A DNA stretch of 64,000 nt. Source: Stigmatella ashevillena. GTDB taxonomy: Bacteria > Myxococcota > Myxococcia > Myxococcales > Myxococcaceae. The position numbers and the translations under genes were made by a program. A model generated the notes under the pieces. That model had not been told where the DNA came from. It ran no database searches and was given only the letters and a program-made list of their open reading frames with translations. The stretch's first letter is position 1; each line of letters opens with the position of its first letter. Location: positions 6,132,425 to 6,196,424 of the forward strand of contig NZ_JAQNDM010000002.1 of assembly GCF_028368975.1 (NCBI RefSeq). The letters run 5' to 3'. This document shows, piece after piece, positions 24,839 through 36,024 of the stretch.

Positions 24839-27100
24839 ATGCTGAAGCCGCATTGCCTGATCTCGCTCTGGCTTGTTGCCGTCCCACTGGCATCCGCGCA
24901 GCCGCTGGTTTTTTCCGCGAAGGCCATCGAAAACGAAGCCGCGCTCGCTCAGGAGATGCCTTCTCTGGCGAAGAAGGTGATGGCGGTCTACCGGGAGAAC
25001 GATCGCCGACTCTACCTCGACAATCTGTTCCGGTTGCAGCTGGCCACGGCCCAGTATGCGGAAGCGGACAAGACCCTGATCTCGCTGCGCGCCCTGCGCA
25101 CGGATCCGCAGGCGGGTGCCCACATTCTGTATGAGGTCTTCGCCCAAGCCCAGCAGCGCCAGGAGGGAGTGACTCTCGATGAGGCGCTCCGGCAATCCTT
25201 CCATGATGTCCTCGGCCCTCTGGATGACCGGAGCTCGGCACGGGCGATCCGCGTTCTCGGCACCGACCCGTCTGTCCTGCGGCAGGCCTTGAACGAAGCG
25301 CTTGAGAAACAGAAAGGCAAAAGCACCCTCTCACTCGCGGACGCGCTGAGCCTGATCCGCATCTATCAGGCCGAGCAGATGTACCGGAGCCTGGCTCCGC
25401 TCGCCGAGTCCCTGATCGCCGAGGATGATCAGCGGCGCTACATCATCGAGAAGGACATTCTGGTCAAGACGGCGGAGGGCGCGACCCTCTGCGTCCTGGT
25501 GGTCCGTCCACGCTCAGCGCCGAAGCCGCTTCCGGCGCTGCTCAACTTCACCATCTACGCCGATCCTGTTCAGATTCTGAGCGAGGCCCGGCGGACAGCG
25601 TCCAACGGCTATGCCGGCGTCGAGGGCTTGACGCGTGGCAAAGGGTGCAGCCCGGACAAGCCCGTTCCCTATGAGCACGACGGCGCCGATGCGGCCGAGG
25701 TGATCCACTGGATCAGTCGGCAGCCGTGGAGCGACGGCCGGGTGGGCATGTACGGAGGCAGCTACGAGGGCTTCACCCAGTGGGCGGCGGCCAAGCGCTT
25801 GCCGGAGGCGCTCAAGGCATTGATGCCAGCGGTGACGGCGGCCCCGGGAATCGACGTGCCGATGGAAGGCAACGTGTTCCAGACCTTCGTGTACTACTGG
25901 CCCTTCTACACCGCGACGGGGAGTGGTCTGGACAATGAGGCCTACCGGGATCGCGAGCGATGGGGCCAGATGAACCGCGAGTGGTACCGCCGCGGTGGGC
26001 CCTACCGGGAACTGGAGAAGATCGACGGAACGCCCAACCCATTCTTCGGCCGGTGGCTTGAGCACCCGGACTATGACGCCTACTGGCAGGGCATGATCCC
26101 CTACCAACAGGAGTTTGCCCGGATCAACATCCCGGTCCTGACCACCACGGGCTATTACGACGGCGCTCAGATCGGCGCGCTCTACTATTTCATCGAGCAT
26201 CACCGGCACCGTCCAGGAGCACCGCACTACCTGCTCATCGGTCCGTATGATCATGTCCGGGGGCAGCGAGGGACGTTCTCGCGCCAGGGCGACGCGCTGC
26301 CGGTCCTGGACGGATACAAGACGGACCCGGTGTCACACATCGATCTCGGAGAGCTTCGTTACCAGTGGTTCGACCACGTCTTCAAAGGCGGCCCGAAGCC
26401 CGCGCTGCTCAAGGACAAGGTGAATTACCAGGTGATGGGCGCGAACCAATGGAAGCACGCCCCTTCGCTCGCCGCGATGAGCAACCAGACGCTGAAGTTC
26501 CACCTGAGCGCGGCGCGCTCCGGAGCGTTCCACCAGCTGAGCACACGGCCGCTCCCGGGAGACGCCTTCATCCCCCTGACGGTCGACTTCGCCGATCGCA
26601 CCGATGTCGAGCGCGATTCGCCCCGCACGGGCATTGTCAGCAAGAACCTCGATACCTGGAACGGCCTCGCGTTCGTGAGTGATGCGTTTCAGAAGCCATT
26701 CGAGCTGAGCGGCCTGTTCTCCGGGCGGCTCGACTTCACCGTCAACCGGAAGGACCTGGATTTCAAAATCGGGCTCTACGAGGTGACGCCTCAGGGGGAA
26801 TACGTCGAACTCTCCTTCTACATGGCGCGCGCCAGTTATGTGCCGGATCGCACCCATCGCCAGTTGTTGAAGCCGGGAGAGCGCCTCCAGCTCGACTTCA
26901 AGAGTGGGCGCATGACCAGCCGGCGGTTTCAGCGCGGCAGCCGGCTGGCCGTGGTGCTCAGCGTCATCAAAGAACCCTGGATCCAGATCAACTACGGAAC
27001 CGGCAAGGACGTCAGCAGCGAGACGCTGGAGGACGCGAAAGAGCCGCTGCGGATCCAATGGCATGGCGGCACCTTCATCGAAGTTCCCGTCTGGCGCTGA
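24839..27100 (+). CDS. CocE/NonD-family alpha/beta hydrolase (S15 type)
   Basis: The 753-residue secreted protein has a signal peptide (residues 1-20), an extra helical N-terminal region (about 25-200, TPR-like in look), an alpha/beta-hydrolase domain with nucleophile S308 (GGSYEG), D441 (GYYDGAQ) and H472 (GPYDHVRG), and a C-terminal jelly-roll domain (about 560-753) as in X-Pro dipeptidyl peptidases and cocaine esterase. Family members cleave esters, amides or Pro-dipeptides; the substrate is unknown. The start ATG lies 21 bases after the operator and has no clear ribosome site, so it may be translated from a short leader. It converges with the TetR gene. Confidence 0.85.
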   Translation: MLKPHCLISLWLVAVPLASAQPLVFSAKAIENEAALAQEMPSLAKKVMAVYRENDRRLYLDNLFRLQLATAQYAEADKTLISLRALRTDPQAGAHILYEVFAQAQQRQEGVTLDEALRQSFHDVLGPLDDRSSARAIRVLGTDPSVLRQALNEALEKQKGKSTLSLADALSLIRIYQAEQMYRSLAPLAESLIAEDDQRRYIIEKDILVKTAEGATLCVLVVRPRSAPKPLPALLNFTIYADPVQILSEARRTASNGYAGVEGLTRGKGCSPDKPVPYEHDGADAAEVIHWISRQPWSDGRVGMYGGSYEGFTQWAAAKRLPEALKALMPAVTAAPGIDVPMEGNVFQTFVYYWPFYTATGSGLDNEAYRDRERWGQMNREWYRRGGPYRELEKIDGTPNPFFGRWLEHPDYDAYWQGMIPYQQEFARINIPVLTTTGYYDGAQIGALYYFIEHHRHRPGAPHYLLIGPYDHVRGQRGTFSRQGDALPVLDGYKTDPVSHIDLGELRYQWFDHVFKGGPKPALLKDKVNYQVMGANQWKHAPSLAAMSNQTLKFHLSAARSGAFHQLSTRPLPGDAFIPLTVDFADRTDVERDSPRTGIVSKNLDTWNGLAFVSDAFQKPFELSGLFSGRLDFTVNRKDLDFKIGLYEVTPQGEYVELSFYMARASYVPDRTHRQLLKPGERLQLDFKSGRMTSRRFQRGSRLAVVLSVIKEPWIQINYGTGKDVSSETLEDAKEPLRIQWHGGTFIEVPVWR

Positions 27101-27127
27101 TCCCCGTCCCCTGGGAGGCGTTTCCCC

Positions 27128-27667
27128 TCACGGCACGAAACGCTCGATGAGCAGCTGGAGCCGTCGGCGCAGGACGCGGGTCGTCGGCAGGTCGGAGGTG
27201 AGCCCGTCGGTGGCGAGCATGAACAGCTCGGCGATCTCCTGGGTCTTCAGGATCGCCTGGGTGTACTTGAGACGGAACCGTTCGTGCTTCGCCTCGACGT
27301 CGGGAAACAGCCGCGAGCAGGCCTCGTAGAACTCGGCCGCCATCGGCGCGCCGGCCAGCTCGTCCCATGGCTCCAGCAGCAGCAGCTCATACACCTGAAA
27401 GAGCTTGTTCCGCGGGCTCCCAGGCCCCGCCAGCACCTGCTCGGCTTTGGGGTAGCGCTCCTCGAACATGAAGTCGAAGAGCGCGGAGAAGATGTCCTCC
27501 TTGTTCTTGAACTTCCGGTAGATGAGCGTCCGCGAGATGTTCGCCCGCTTGGCGATGTCATCCAGGGACGTCTTCGAGTAGCCGAATTGAAGAAAGCACC
27601 CCCGCGCGGCTTCCAGGATCGCCGTGCGGCGCATCACATCGCGCTCGTCCTCTCTCGGGACTGACAT
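27128..27667 (-). CDS. TetR-family transcriptional regulator
   Basis: The 179-residue protein has a TetR N-terminal HTH (RTAILEAARGCFLQFGYSKTSLDDIAKRANISRTLIYRKFKNKEDIF) at about 14-60 and an all-helical ligand-binding C-terminal part. It is transcribed divergently from the metallo-hydrolase gene with inverted and direct TTGAC/GTCAA repeats between them, the usual layout for a repressor controlling itself and its neighbour. The ligand is unknown. Confidence 0.92.
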   Translation of the reverse strand: MSVPREDERDVMRRTAILEAARGCFLQFGYSKTSLDDIAKRANISRTLIYRKFKNKEDIFSALFDFMFEERYPKAEQVLAGPGSPRNKLFQVYELLLLEPWDELAGAPMAAEFYEACSRLFPDVEAKHERFRLKYTQAILKTQEIAELFMLATDGLTSDLPTTRVLRRRLQLLIERFVP

Positions 27668-27676
27668 TCGAACAAA

Positions 27677-27702
27677 TTGACAAAAAATACGTCAAACGTC
27701 AA
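27677..27702. promoter_or_regulatory. Candidate TetR operator / promoter region
   Basis: TTGAC (27677-27681) is matched by GTCAA at 27691-27695 and again at 27698-27702, giving an inverted repeat with a 9-base spacer plus a direct half-site. TTGACA at 27677-27682 also matches a -35 box. The site lies 10 bp from the TetR start codon and about 50 bp before the metallo-hydrolase start, so occupation could repress both. Confidence 0.45.
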
Positions 27703-27750
27703 CTTTCGGGTCCTGGCGCTGGGCAGCCGGGAAGGGTGCGGAGAAGACAC

Positions 27751-28908
27751 ATGGCGTGGCGAAGGGGCTTGTCGCGGGCGGTCCGGTGGGCGGGAGGGCT
27801 GGTGGCCATCGCGTTGGCCGTCATCACCGCTGATGCGTGGACGGCGCTGGGGCGCGGTGCTCGGGGCGAGCGGCGCGAGCGGATGGAGCGCTCCGCGCAG
27901 TGGAAGGATGGCCACTTCGAGAACCCGCAGCCGCTCGTGAACGACGCCTGGGGCTCTGTGTCGAGCATGTTCCACCCCAGCTCCGAGGTGAGCCCCACGC
28001 AGCCGCTGCCCCCTCTGGCCGGAGGCCGTCAGCAGTTCGAGACGCCCCCCGCCACGGGCTTGCGCGTCACGTGGCTCGGGCACTCGTCGATGCTCATCGA
28101 GCTGGACGGCCACCGCATCCTCACGGATCCGATGTGGAGTCAGCGTGCCTCGCCGCTGACGTGGGTGGGCCCCCAGCGGTGGTATGCCCCGCCCGTGGCC
28201 TTGAAGGACTTGCCGTCCATTGATGCCGTCGTCATCTCCCACGACCATTATGATCATCTCGACCATGGAACCCTCGTGGCGATGAAGGATTGGAAGACCA
28301 CCTTCATCGTGCCGCTGGGGGTCGGGGCGCACTTGGAGTACTGGGGAATCCCGAAGGAGCGCATCACCGAGCTCGACTGGTGGGAGCGCACCCGGGTGGG
28401 CGCGCTCGACGTCGTCTGCACCCCGGCGCGCCACGCCTCGGGCAGGACGCTGTTCGACAAGGACGCGACGCTGTGGGCCAGCTATGCGTTCCTGGGGCCC
28501 ACCCACCGGGCGTACTACTCGGGGGATACGGGACTGTTCCCGGCGATGAAGGACATCGGGGAGAAGCTGGGGCCTTTCGATGTGACGATGATCGAGGTGG
28601 GCCAGTATCACCGCTCGTGGCCCGACTGGCACATCGGGCCCGAGCAGGCGGTGCTTGCCCACCGGATGCTGAAGGGGCGTGTCCTGTTGCCGGTGCACTG
28701 GGCCCTGTTCGGCCTGGCCTTGCATGGATGGACCGAGCCGGTCGAGCGCGTGCTCGCGGCCGCGGGCACCACCCACGAGAAGGTCATCGTGCCGAAGCCG
28801 GGCCAGAGCATCGAGCCGGGCGCACCGCCTTCCCTCGAGCGCTGGTGGCCGGAGCTGCCCTGGGTGACGGGGGCGCAGGATCCCATCGTCTCCTCCCAGA
28901 TGAACTGA
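27751..28908 (+). CDS. Metallo-beta-lactamase-fold hydrolase (UlaG/NAPE-PLD-like), membrane-anchored
   Basis: The ATG start at 27751 follows GGAGAAG. The 385-residue product has an N-terminal hydrophobic helix (about 13-33) and an MBL domain with WLGHSSMLIE, LTDPMW, SHDHYDHLDH (metal ligands), PARHASGRT, SGDTGLFP and PVHWALFGLALHGW. This set matches UlaG-like lactonases and NAPE-phospholipase D type proteins, which cleave phosphodiester or lactone bonds using two metals. It would face the periplasm if the helix is an anchor. It is divergent from TetR and probably controlled by it. Confidence 0.85.
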   Translation: MAWRRGLSRAVRWAGGLVAIALAVITADAWTALGRGARGERRERMERSAQWKDGHFENPQPLVNDAWGSVSSMFHPSSEVSPTQPLPPLAGGRQQFETPPATGLRVTWLGHSSMLIELDGHRILTDPMWSQRASPLTWVGPQRWYAPPVALKDLPSIDAVVISHDHYDHLDHGTLVAMKDWKTTFIVPLGVGAHLEYWGIPKERITELDWWERTRVGALDVVCTPARHASGRTLFDKDATLWASYAFLGPTHRAYYSGDTGLFPAMKDIGEKLGPFDVTMIEVGQYHRSWPDWHIGPEQAVLAHRMLKGRVLLPVHWALFGLALHGWTEPVERVLAAAGTTHEKVIVPKPGQSIEPGAPPSLERWWPELPWVTGAQDPIVSSQMN

Positions 28909-28990
28909 AGCCCTGGAGCAGGCCGCCGGTGGATGACGCTGCGGCGGATGCGGGTACCGCTTCCGGTGAGCGCTCCGTCCTGAGGGGGCG

Positions 28991-31036
<2,046 letters not shown>

Positions 31037-31167
31037 GGAATCCTCCGAGTCGGGGGGGGAAAGCCCGTGTCAGGAGACCGTCGGCACGGGCCCCGGCACC
31101 GTGCCTGCTTCGTCCCGGGCTGTCCACTGCTCGCCGGACGAATGAGTAGTACTGTGCCTGTCCCATC

Positions 31168-32229
31168 ATGGTCCGCCCGGCATCGCCTCCAGGCTCCTCC
31201 CAGGTTCTCTCGTTCCGGCACCTGCTGACCGAAGCGGTCCAGGGTTTCCTCAAGGAGGAGGGGCTGGGGGACTCGGGGCTGGCGGATGCGCTCAGCGAGC
31301 TGATCATCACGCTCTCGCGCTACCGAGAAGAGGGAGAACCCCTGTTCCCCATGGTCTTCCTGGGAGATGACCTGGGTGCCATGCTCTCGATGCTCGGCGG
31401 GCAGGAGCCCCTCGCCATCGGAACGGGCCTGCGGACGCGGGAGACCATCGAGCGGGCGCTCAAGCAGTGCGCACCGCTGGGCCAGGGGCGCTGGTGGGCC
31501 TTGTACCTGCTCCTGGTTCCCGAGGGCCTCGCGTATGGCATCTTCCGCAGCGATCCCTTCCCGCTGCTGGAGACGCCCTTCGAGCGGATGAGCCGCGGCC
31601 GGGATCGCTCCGTCCACGTGGTGGGCCTGTTGCAGTTGGCGGAGAGCGTCATCGAGCTGCGCGGGACGGGGGGGCTGCACCGGCACATCTATCTCTCGGG
31701 GGCGCGGGTGGATGCCGTGCCTCCGACGGCGGTGTTGGATTCGCTGGCCCAGGCCGCCACCATGGATGTGGCCGAGCCGCTCCGGGTCATGGCCGGAGAC
31801 TTCTACCGGCGGGTGCTCTTCGAGGTGATGCAGGCCTCGCACGGCGCGCTCGTCGCGGTGCTTCCCCAGGCCCGGGGCAGCTCGCCGCTCTTCGTGGACG
31901 GAATCCTGCTGCCCGAGCCGTTGGATCTCACCGCCCCCATCGCGCGCTACCAAGAGGGGGCGGAGGGGGCGGTCTCGGCCGTCAGCTCCCTGGCGCAGCT
32001 GCTGCGCGGCATGATGGCGACGGATGGCATCACCGTGCTGCGCTCGGACGGCCGCATCCTGGGCTACAACGTCTTCATCCGTCACCCGGAGACGCTCGCG
32101 CGCGCGGCCCTGCTCGTGGGAGGGGCGCGGCGGCGCACCTTCGATGTGCTGTGCGCCTCCGTGGGCACCGAGCTGGTGGCGGCCTTCTTCCGCTCGCAGG
32201 ATGGCGCCATCGCGTGCCGGAGGGCCTGA
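31168..32229 (+). CDS. Protein with DisA-N/diadenylate-cyclase-like C-terminal fold (probable sensor type)
   Basis: The 353-residue soluble protein has an N-terminal region of unknown fold (about 1-230) and a C-terminal segment (about 255-350) whose strand/helix order recalls DisA-N: DGITVLRSDGRILGYNVF, GGARRRTFDVL and AAFFRSQDGAI. In active diadenylate cyclases these would be DGA, RHR and a SEE-like strand. The DGA and RHR catalytic motifs are altered, so it probably binds a nucleotide without making c-di-AMP, like the inactive DACN-type sensor domains. The assignment is a pattern match only. It starts 131 bp from the divergent S9 gene and ends 15 bp from the convergent Sco gene. Confidence 0.5.
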   Translation: MVRPASPPGSSQVLSFRHLLTEAVQGFLKEEGLGDSGLADALSELIITLSRYREEGEPLFPMVFLGDDLGAMLSMLGGQEPLAIGTGLRTRETIERALKQCAPLGQGRWWALYLLLVPEGLAYGIFRSDPFPLLETPFERMSRGRDRSVHVVGLLQLAESVIELRGTGGLHRHIYLSGARVDAVPPTAVLDSLAQAATMDVAEPLRVMAGDFYRRVLFEVMQASHGALVAVLPQARGSSPLFVDGILLPEPLDLTAPIARYQEGAEGAVSAVSSLAQLLRGMMATDGITVLRSDGRILGYNVFIRHPETLARAALLVGGARRRTFDVLCASVGTELVAAFFRSQDGAIACRRA

Positions 32230-32244
32230 AGCGGGGGCTTGGGC

Positions 32245-32895
32245 TCAGGGCGTCCCGAGGCGATCCACGTCCTTCAGCAACCGGGCGAAAGCCTCGTCGT
32301 CACTGCTGTCGTAGTAGCCGCGGATCTCTCCGGTGGCATCCACGAGGACGAAGTGGTTGCCGTGGAAGATGCCCATGACGTCGGCCTCGTCCATGGACTC
32401 GCGGCCCATGGAGATCCGGAAGCCCTGGACGACGGTGTCCTTCAGGCGGGCATAGTCGCCGGTGAGGAAGCTCCAGCGCGCGGGGTTGGCGCCATGCTTT
32501 TGGGCGTACTCGGCGAGGCGCTCGGGGGTGTCATAGGTGGGGTCCACCGAGAAGGAGACGAGCTGGAGCGCGGGCCCGGCCGCGTCGGTCTGCTTCTGCA
32601 CGTGCGCCATGCGGCGAGTGAAGGCGGGGCAGATGGTGGGGCAGCGGGTGAAGATGAAGTTGGCGACGAAGGGGCGGCCGTGCAGTTGCGAGAGTCCCCA
32701 AGGGGTGCCGTTCTCACGGGTGAAGGTGAAGTCCGGCAGGGTGCCCAGCTTGGGCAGGGCCTCGGAGGAACTGCTCAGCAGTCCCAGGGCCAGAACCCCC
32801 ATGCCCATCACCATCACGGTGAAGGCGGCCCAGAAAGCCGGGTGGCGGGAGAGGCGCTGAGGGGACGGGGCGAGGGCGGGGGTGTTCGCGGACAT
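32245..32895 (-). CDS. SCO1/SenC-family copper chaperone
   Basis: The 216-residue protein has one N-terminal membrane anchor (about 21-42) and a thioredoxin-like domain with the copper ligands C85 and C89 (RCPTICPAF) and H178 (GIFHGNHFVLVD). Sco proteins deliver copper to, or reduce, the CuA site of cytochrome oxidase subunit II. It is divergent from the cox cluster, whose subunit II carries an intact CuA site, which supports this role. Confidence 0.93.
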   Translation of the reverse strand: MSANTPALAPSPQRLSRHPAFWAAFTVMVMGMGVLALGLLSSSSEALPKLGTLPDFTFTRENGTPWGLSQLHGRPFVANFIFTRCPTICPAFTRRMAHVQKQTDAAGPALQLVSFSVDPTYDTPERLAEYAQKHGANPARWSFLTGDYARLKDTVVQGFRISMGRESMDEADVMGIFHGNHFVLVDATGEIRGYYDSSDDEAFARLLKDVDRLGTP

Positions 32896-33092
32896 GAAAG
32901 GAGGCAGGGACGAAGGAGGCAGGGACGAGGGCTGGAGAGACAGCTAACGGATGTCCCGCCGGGGCACAAGGCGGTGGAATGTCGCGTCCTGGCCTCCGGG
33001 GAGCGAGCGAGGGAGCCGTCCCAGGTTCCAGGTGGGTCAGGGGGCGACTTGAGACGACGAGGGGGGCGTGTTAACGCAAGCGCCCCTTGCCG

Positions 33093-33359
33093 ATGCCTTT
33101 TGGCCGTCCCCTCCCCGCCCCGCGCGCTGAGTGCCCCTGGTGGGCCACTCGCCGGGCCTCGTGGGCCTGGGGGCTGGGAGGCGGGCTGTGGCCGGCGTGG
33201 GGGTGGGCCTGTCCCTCGTGCGTGGCGCGAGGCCCCGAGGCGCCGGGCACTTCAGCACTGCTGATGGGAGCGATGCTGCTGACCCCCTTCCTGTTGGTGG
33301 CGGTGGGGGCGTGGGTGGCCTGGAGGGCGGCGCGAGGTACTCCAGCGGGGGAGTCGTGA
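33093..33359 (+). CDS. Small CPxC membrane protein at the head of the cox cluster
   Basis: The 88-residue product starts at ATG 33093 (TTG 33087 is also in frame). It has an Arg/Trp-rich N-terminus that could act as a signal peptide ending at WGWA/CPSC, and one membrane helix (TSALLMGAMLLTPFLLVAVGAWVAWRA). Small ACPxC/one-helix proteins are common beside cytochrome oxidase genes. The CPSC pair may handle copper or thiols; this is inference. Its stop codon overlaps the subunit II start (GTGA at 33356). Confidence 0.6.
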   Translation: MPFGRPLPAPRAECPWWATRRASWAWGLGGGLWPAWGWACPSCVARGPEAPGTSALLMGAMLLTPFLLVAVGAWVAWRAARGTPAGES

Positions 33360-34114
33360 CGGGGCAGGCGCACACGCTGGCGCTGCCCGAGAACGCGAGC
33401 GCCCATGGCCACCGCATCGACGCCTTGCTGGCCTCGAGCCACTTCCTGGAAGCGGTGCTGGCGGCGGTGATGCTGGGCTGGCTGGTGCTGGCGGTGTGGC
33501 GCTTCCGGAACGCGCCGCCCACGGCGGTGGACGGAGGGACGCGGCGCAGCCGGCGGTGGGTGATGGCGCTGGCGCTGGCGGCGGTGGGGGTGGTGGATGG
33601 CACCCTGTTCGTGCGCTCGCTGGGCTACCTGGACGAGGTGCTGTGGAACTTCGGCCCGCCGATGAAGCACCCGGACACGGTGCGGCTGGAGCTGAACGCG
33701 CACCAGTGGGCGTGGGAGGCCCGGTACGCGGGCGAGGACGGCCACTTCGGCACGGCGGACGACGTGGTGACGTGGAACGACGTGCGGGTGCCGGTGGGCG
33801 TGCCCGTGTGGGTTCAGCTGGCCTCGACGGACGTGGTGCACGGCTTCTCGCTGCCGAACTTCCGGGTGAAGCTGGACGCGGTGCCAGGGCGGGTGAACCA
33901 GACGTGGTTCCAGGCGGCGCGCGAGGGGGTGTGGGAGGTGGCGTGCTACCAGCACTGCGGCACGAGCCACTACAAGATGCGAGGTGAGCTGACGGTGATG
34001 ACGCCCGAGGCCTACGCGGCGTGGCTGCGCGAGGCGAGCCGCCAAGCGGTGCAGGCGTACGACGCAGCGGACGCGGCGGCGCACTGGGGGTGGGAGTGGA
34101 GGGCCGCGCCGTGA
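33356..34114 (+). CDS. coxB: Cytochrome c oxidase subunit II
   Basis: The GTG start overlaps the upstream stop (GTGA). The 252-residue protein has two membrane helices (about 20-42 and 63-83) and a cupredoxin domain with a complete CuA site: H in VVHGF, and CYQHCGTSHYKM giving Cys, Cys, His and Met, plus HQWAWEARY. It takes electrons from cytochrome c in the periplasm and passes them to subunit I. No C-terminal cytochrome c domain is fused. It overlaps subunit I by another GTGA. Confidence 0.95.
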   Translation: MTGQAHTLALPENASAHGHRIDALLASSHFLEAVLAAVMLGWLVLAVWRFRNAPPTAVDGGTRRSRRWVMALALAAVGVVDGTLFVRSLGYLDEVLWNFGPPMKHPDTVRLELNAHQWAWEARYAGEDGHFGTADDVVTWNDVRVPVGVPVWVQLASTDVVHGFSLPNFRVKLDAVPGRVNQTWFQAAREGVWEVACYQHCGTSHYKMRGELTVMTPEAYAAWLREASRQAVQAYDAADAAAHWGWEWRAAP

Positions 34115-35817
34115 CGTGGCTGCCGAGGGACCACAAGGTGGTGGCGCGGTGGTTTCTCTGGGCGGGGTTGGGCTTCCTGGCGGTGGGCGGGCTCCTGGCG
34201 ATGCTCATCCGCTGGCAGTGGGCGTACCCGGGGCGGCCGGTGCCGCTGTTGGGCTGGGCATTGCCGGAGTCGGGCGGAGCGCTCACGCCGCCCACGTACA
34301 CGGGCGTCTTCACGATGCACGGGTTGGTGATGGTGTTCTTCGCGATCACCCCGTTGCTCATCGGCGCGCTGGGGACCTTCGTGGTGCCGCTGGCGGTGGG
34401 GGCGAGGCGGATGGCCTTCCCGCGGTTGTCGGCGGTGGGCTTCTGGGTGTTCGCTGCGGGCGGTGTCCTGGTGCTGGCCTCGTTCGGGGTGCGGCTGGGG
34501 ACGGCGGGAGCGGGGTGGACGTCCTATCCGCCGCTGTCCACGCATGTCTTCACCCCCGGGGTGGGACAGACGCTGGTGATGGTGGGGGTGCTGTGCGCGG
34601 CGGTGTCCTCCTTCCTGGGGGCGCTGAACCTCCTGGTGACGGTGGTGCGGTGCCGGGCGAAGGGGATGACGTGGGGACGGCTGCCATTGACGGTGTGGGG
34701 ACTGTTCTACACGTCGGTGTTGAACCTGCTGTTCCTGCCGGTGCTCGCGGCGGCGACGGGCCTGCTGTTGCTGGACCGGCTAGCGGGAACGCGCTTCTTC
34801 CTGGCGGGAGCGGCGGTGGTGGGCGGGGGAGGGGACCCGCTGCTGTACCAGCACTTGTTCTGGATGTTTGGCCACCCCGAGGTCTACATCCTCATCCTGC
34901 CGGGCTGGGGGATGGTGGGGGACCTGGTGTCCTTCTTCAGCCGGAAGCCGGCGCACGGGTACCGAGGCACGGTGAGGGCGATGGGCGCGGTGACGGCGCT
35001 GTCAGGGCTGGTGTACGCGCACCACCTCTTCACGAGTGGCCTGTCGCCGCTCCTGGGGAGAACCTTCATGGCGCTGACGCTGGTCATCTCGCTGCCCTCG
35101 GCGGTGATGTTCCTGAACTGGCTGATGACCTTGTGGCGAGGCAGCGTGCGGTTGACGGCGCCCATGCTGGCGGCGCTCGGGGCGATGGCGGTGTTTGGAC
35201 TGGGTGGGGTGACCGGGCTGACGCTGGGCGTGGTGGCCACGGACATTCCCTTGCACGCGACGCTGTGGGTGGTGGGGCACTTCCACCTGACGATGGGGGC
35301 GGCGAGCTTCCTGGCGACGTTCGCGGGGCTGTACTTCTGGTTTCCAAAGATGTTCGGGCGGATGTGGCACGAGGGGCTGGCGAAGGCCCACGTGGTGGCG
35401 AGCACGGTGCTGTTCGTCTGCGTATTCGGCGGGCAGTTGGCGGCGGGGTACGCGGGGCAGTTGCGGCGGCTGTATGACCCGTACCAGTACACCTACCTGA
35501 AGCCGCTGCTGGGCCTGAACCAGTGGACGAGCTGGGCGGCGTTCGCCCTGGGGCTCGCGCAAGGACTGTTCGTGGTGAACCTGGTGGGGAGCCTGCGCCG
35601 GGGGCGCGCCGCGGCGCAGAACCCGTGGAACGTGGGGACGCTGGAGTGGACCTGTGCGCCGAGCCCGCCGCCCGAGGACAACTATTCCCAGGCGCCGGTG
35701 GTCCTCCGGGGGCCGCACGCGCTGTCGCAGCCCGAGGTGACCGCTCAGCTGGGCCGCGACTGGGTGGGCCAGTCCGAGCCGCTGCCGGAGTCAGGCCCAT
35801 CCAGGACGCCCTGGTGA
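34111..35817 (+). CDS. coxA: Cytochrome c oxidase subunit I
   Basis: The 568-residue protein, with a GTG start overlapping the coxB stop, has about 12 membrane helices. All metal ligands are visible: His of TMHGLVMVFF (heme a), FGHPEVYILILP (CuB His and the His-Tyr cross-link, plus the D-channel Glu of A1-type oxidases), YAHHLFTSG (CuB His pair) and GHFHLTMG (heme a3 and a). The extended C-terminus carries TLEWTCAPSPPPEDNY, typical of subunit I tails. It reduces oxygen to water and pumps protons. No subunit III gene follows. Confidence 0.95.
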   Translation: MTWLPRDHKVVARWFLWAGLGFLAVGGLLAMLIRWQWAYPGRPVPLLGWALPESGGALTPPTYTGVFTMHGLVMVFFAITPLLIGALGTFVVPLAVGARRMAFPRLSAVGFWVFAAGGVLVLASFGVRLGTAGAGWTSYPPLSTHVFTPGVGQTLVMVGVLCAAVSSFLGALNLLVTVVRCRAKGMTWGRLPLTVWGLFYTSVLNLLFLPVLAAATGLLLLDRLAGTRFFLAGAAVVGGGGDPLLYQHLFWMFGHPEVYILILPGWGMVGDLVSFFSRKPAHGYRGTVRAMGAVTALSGLVYAHHLFTSGLSPLLGRTFMALTLVISLPSAVMFLNWLMTLWRGSVRLTAPMLAALGAMAVFGLGGVTGLTLGVVATDIPLHATLWVVGHFHLTMGAASFLATFAGLYFWFPKMFGRMWHEGLAKAHVVASTVLFVCVFGGQLAAGYAGQLRRLYDPYQYTYLKPLLGLNQWTSWAAFALGLAQGLFVVNLVGSLRRGRAAAQNPWNVGTLEWTCAPSPPPEDNYSQAPVVLRGPHALSQPEVTAQLGRDWVGQSEPLPESGPSRTPW

Positions 35818-36024
35818 CGCTTGTCATCACCTGGTGACGGACGTCATCAGGGGCTGAAGCCGGGAACGCGCCGTTTCGCTCTCAGGGGCGGCTCCTCCCA
35901 GAAAGTCACCTCCAGGAATATCAAGCACTTGAAATCCAAATGCAGAGGGGCGAGGCCCTGGCACGTCGTATGCTGTAGGTCCAGGCGTTACCGGACCCCA
36001 CTCCACCCCCTAGGAGCTCCTGCC

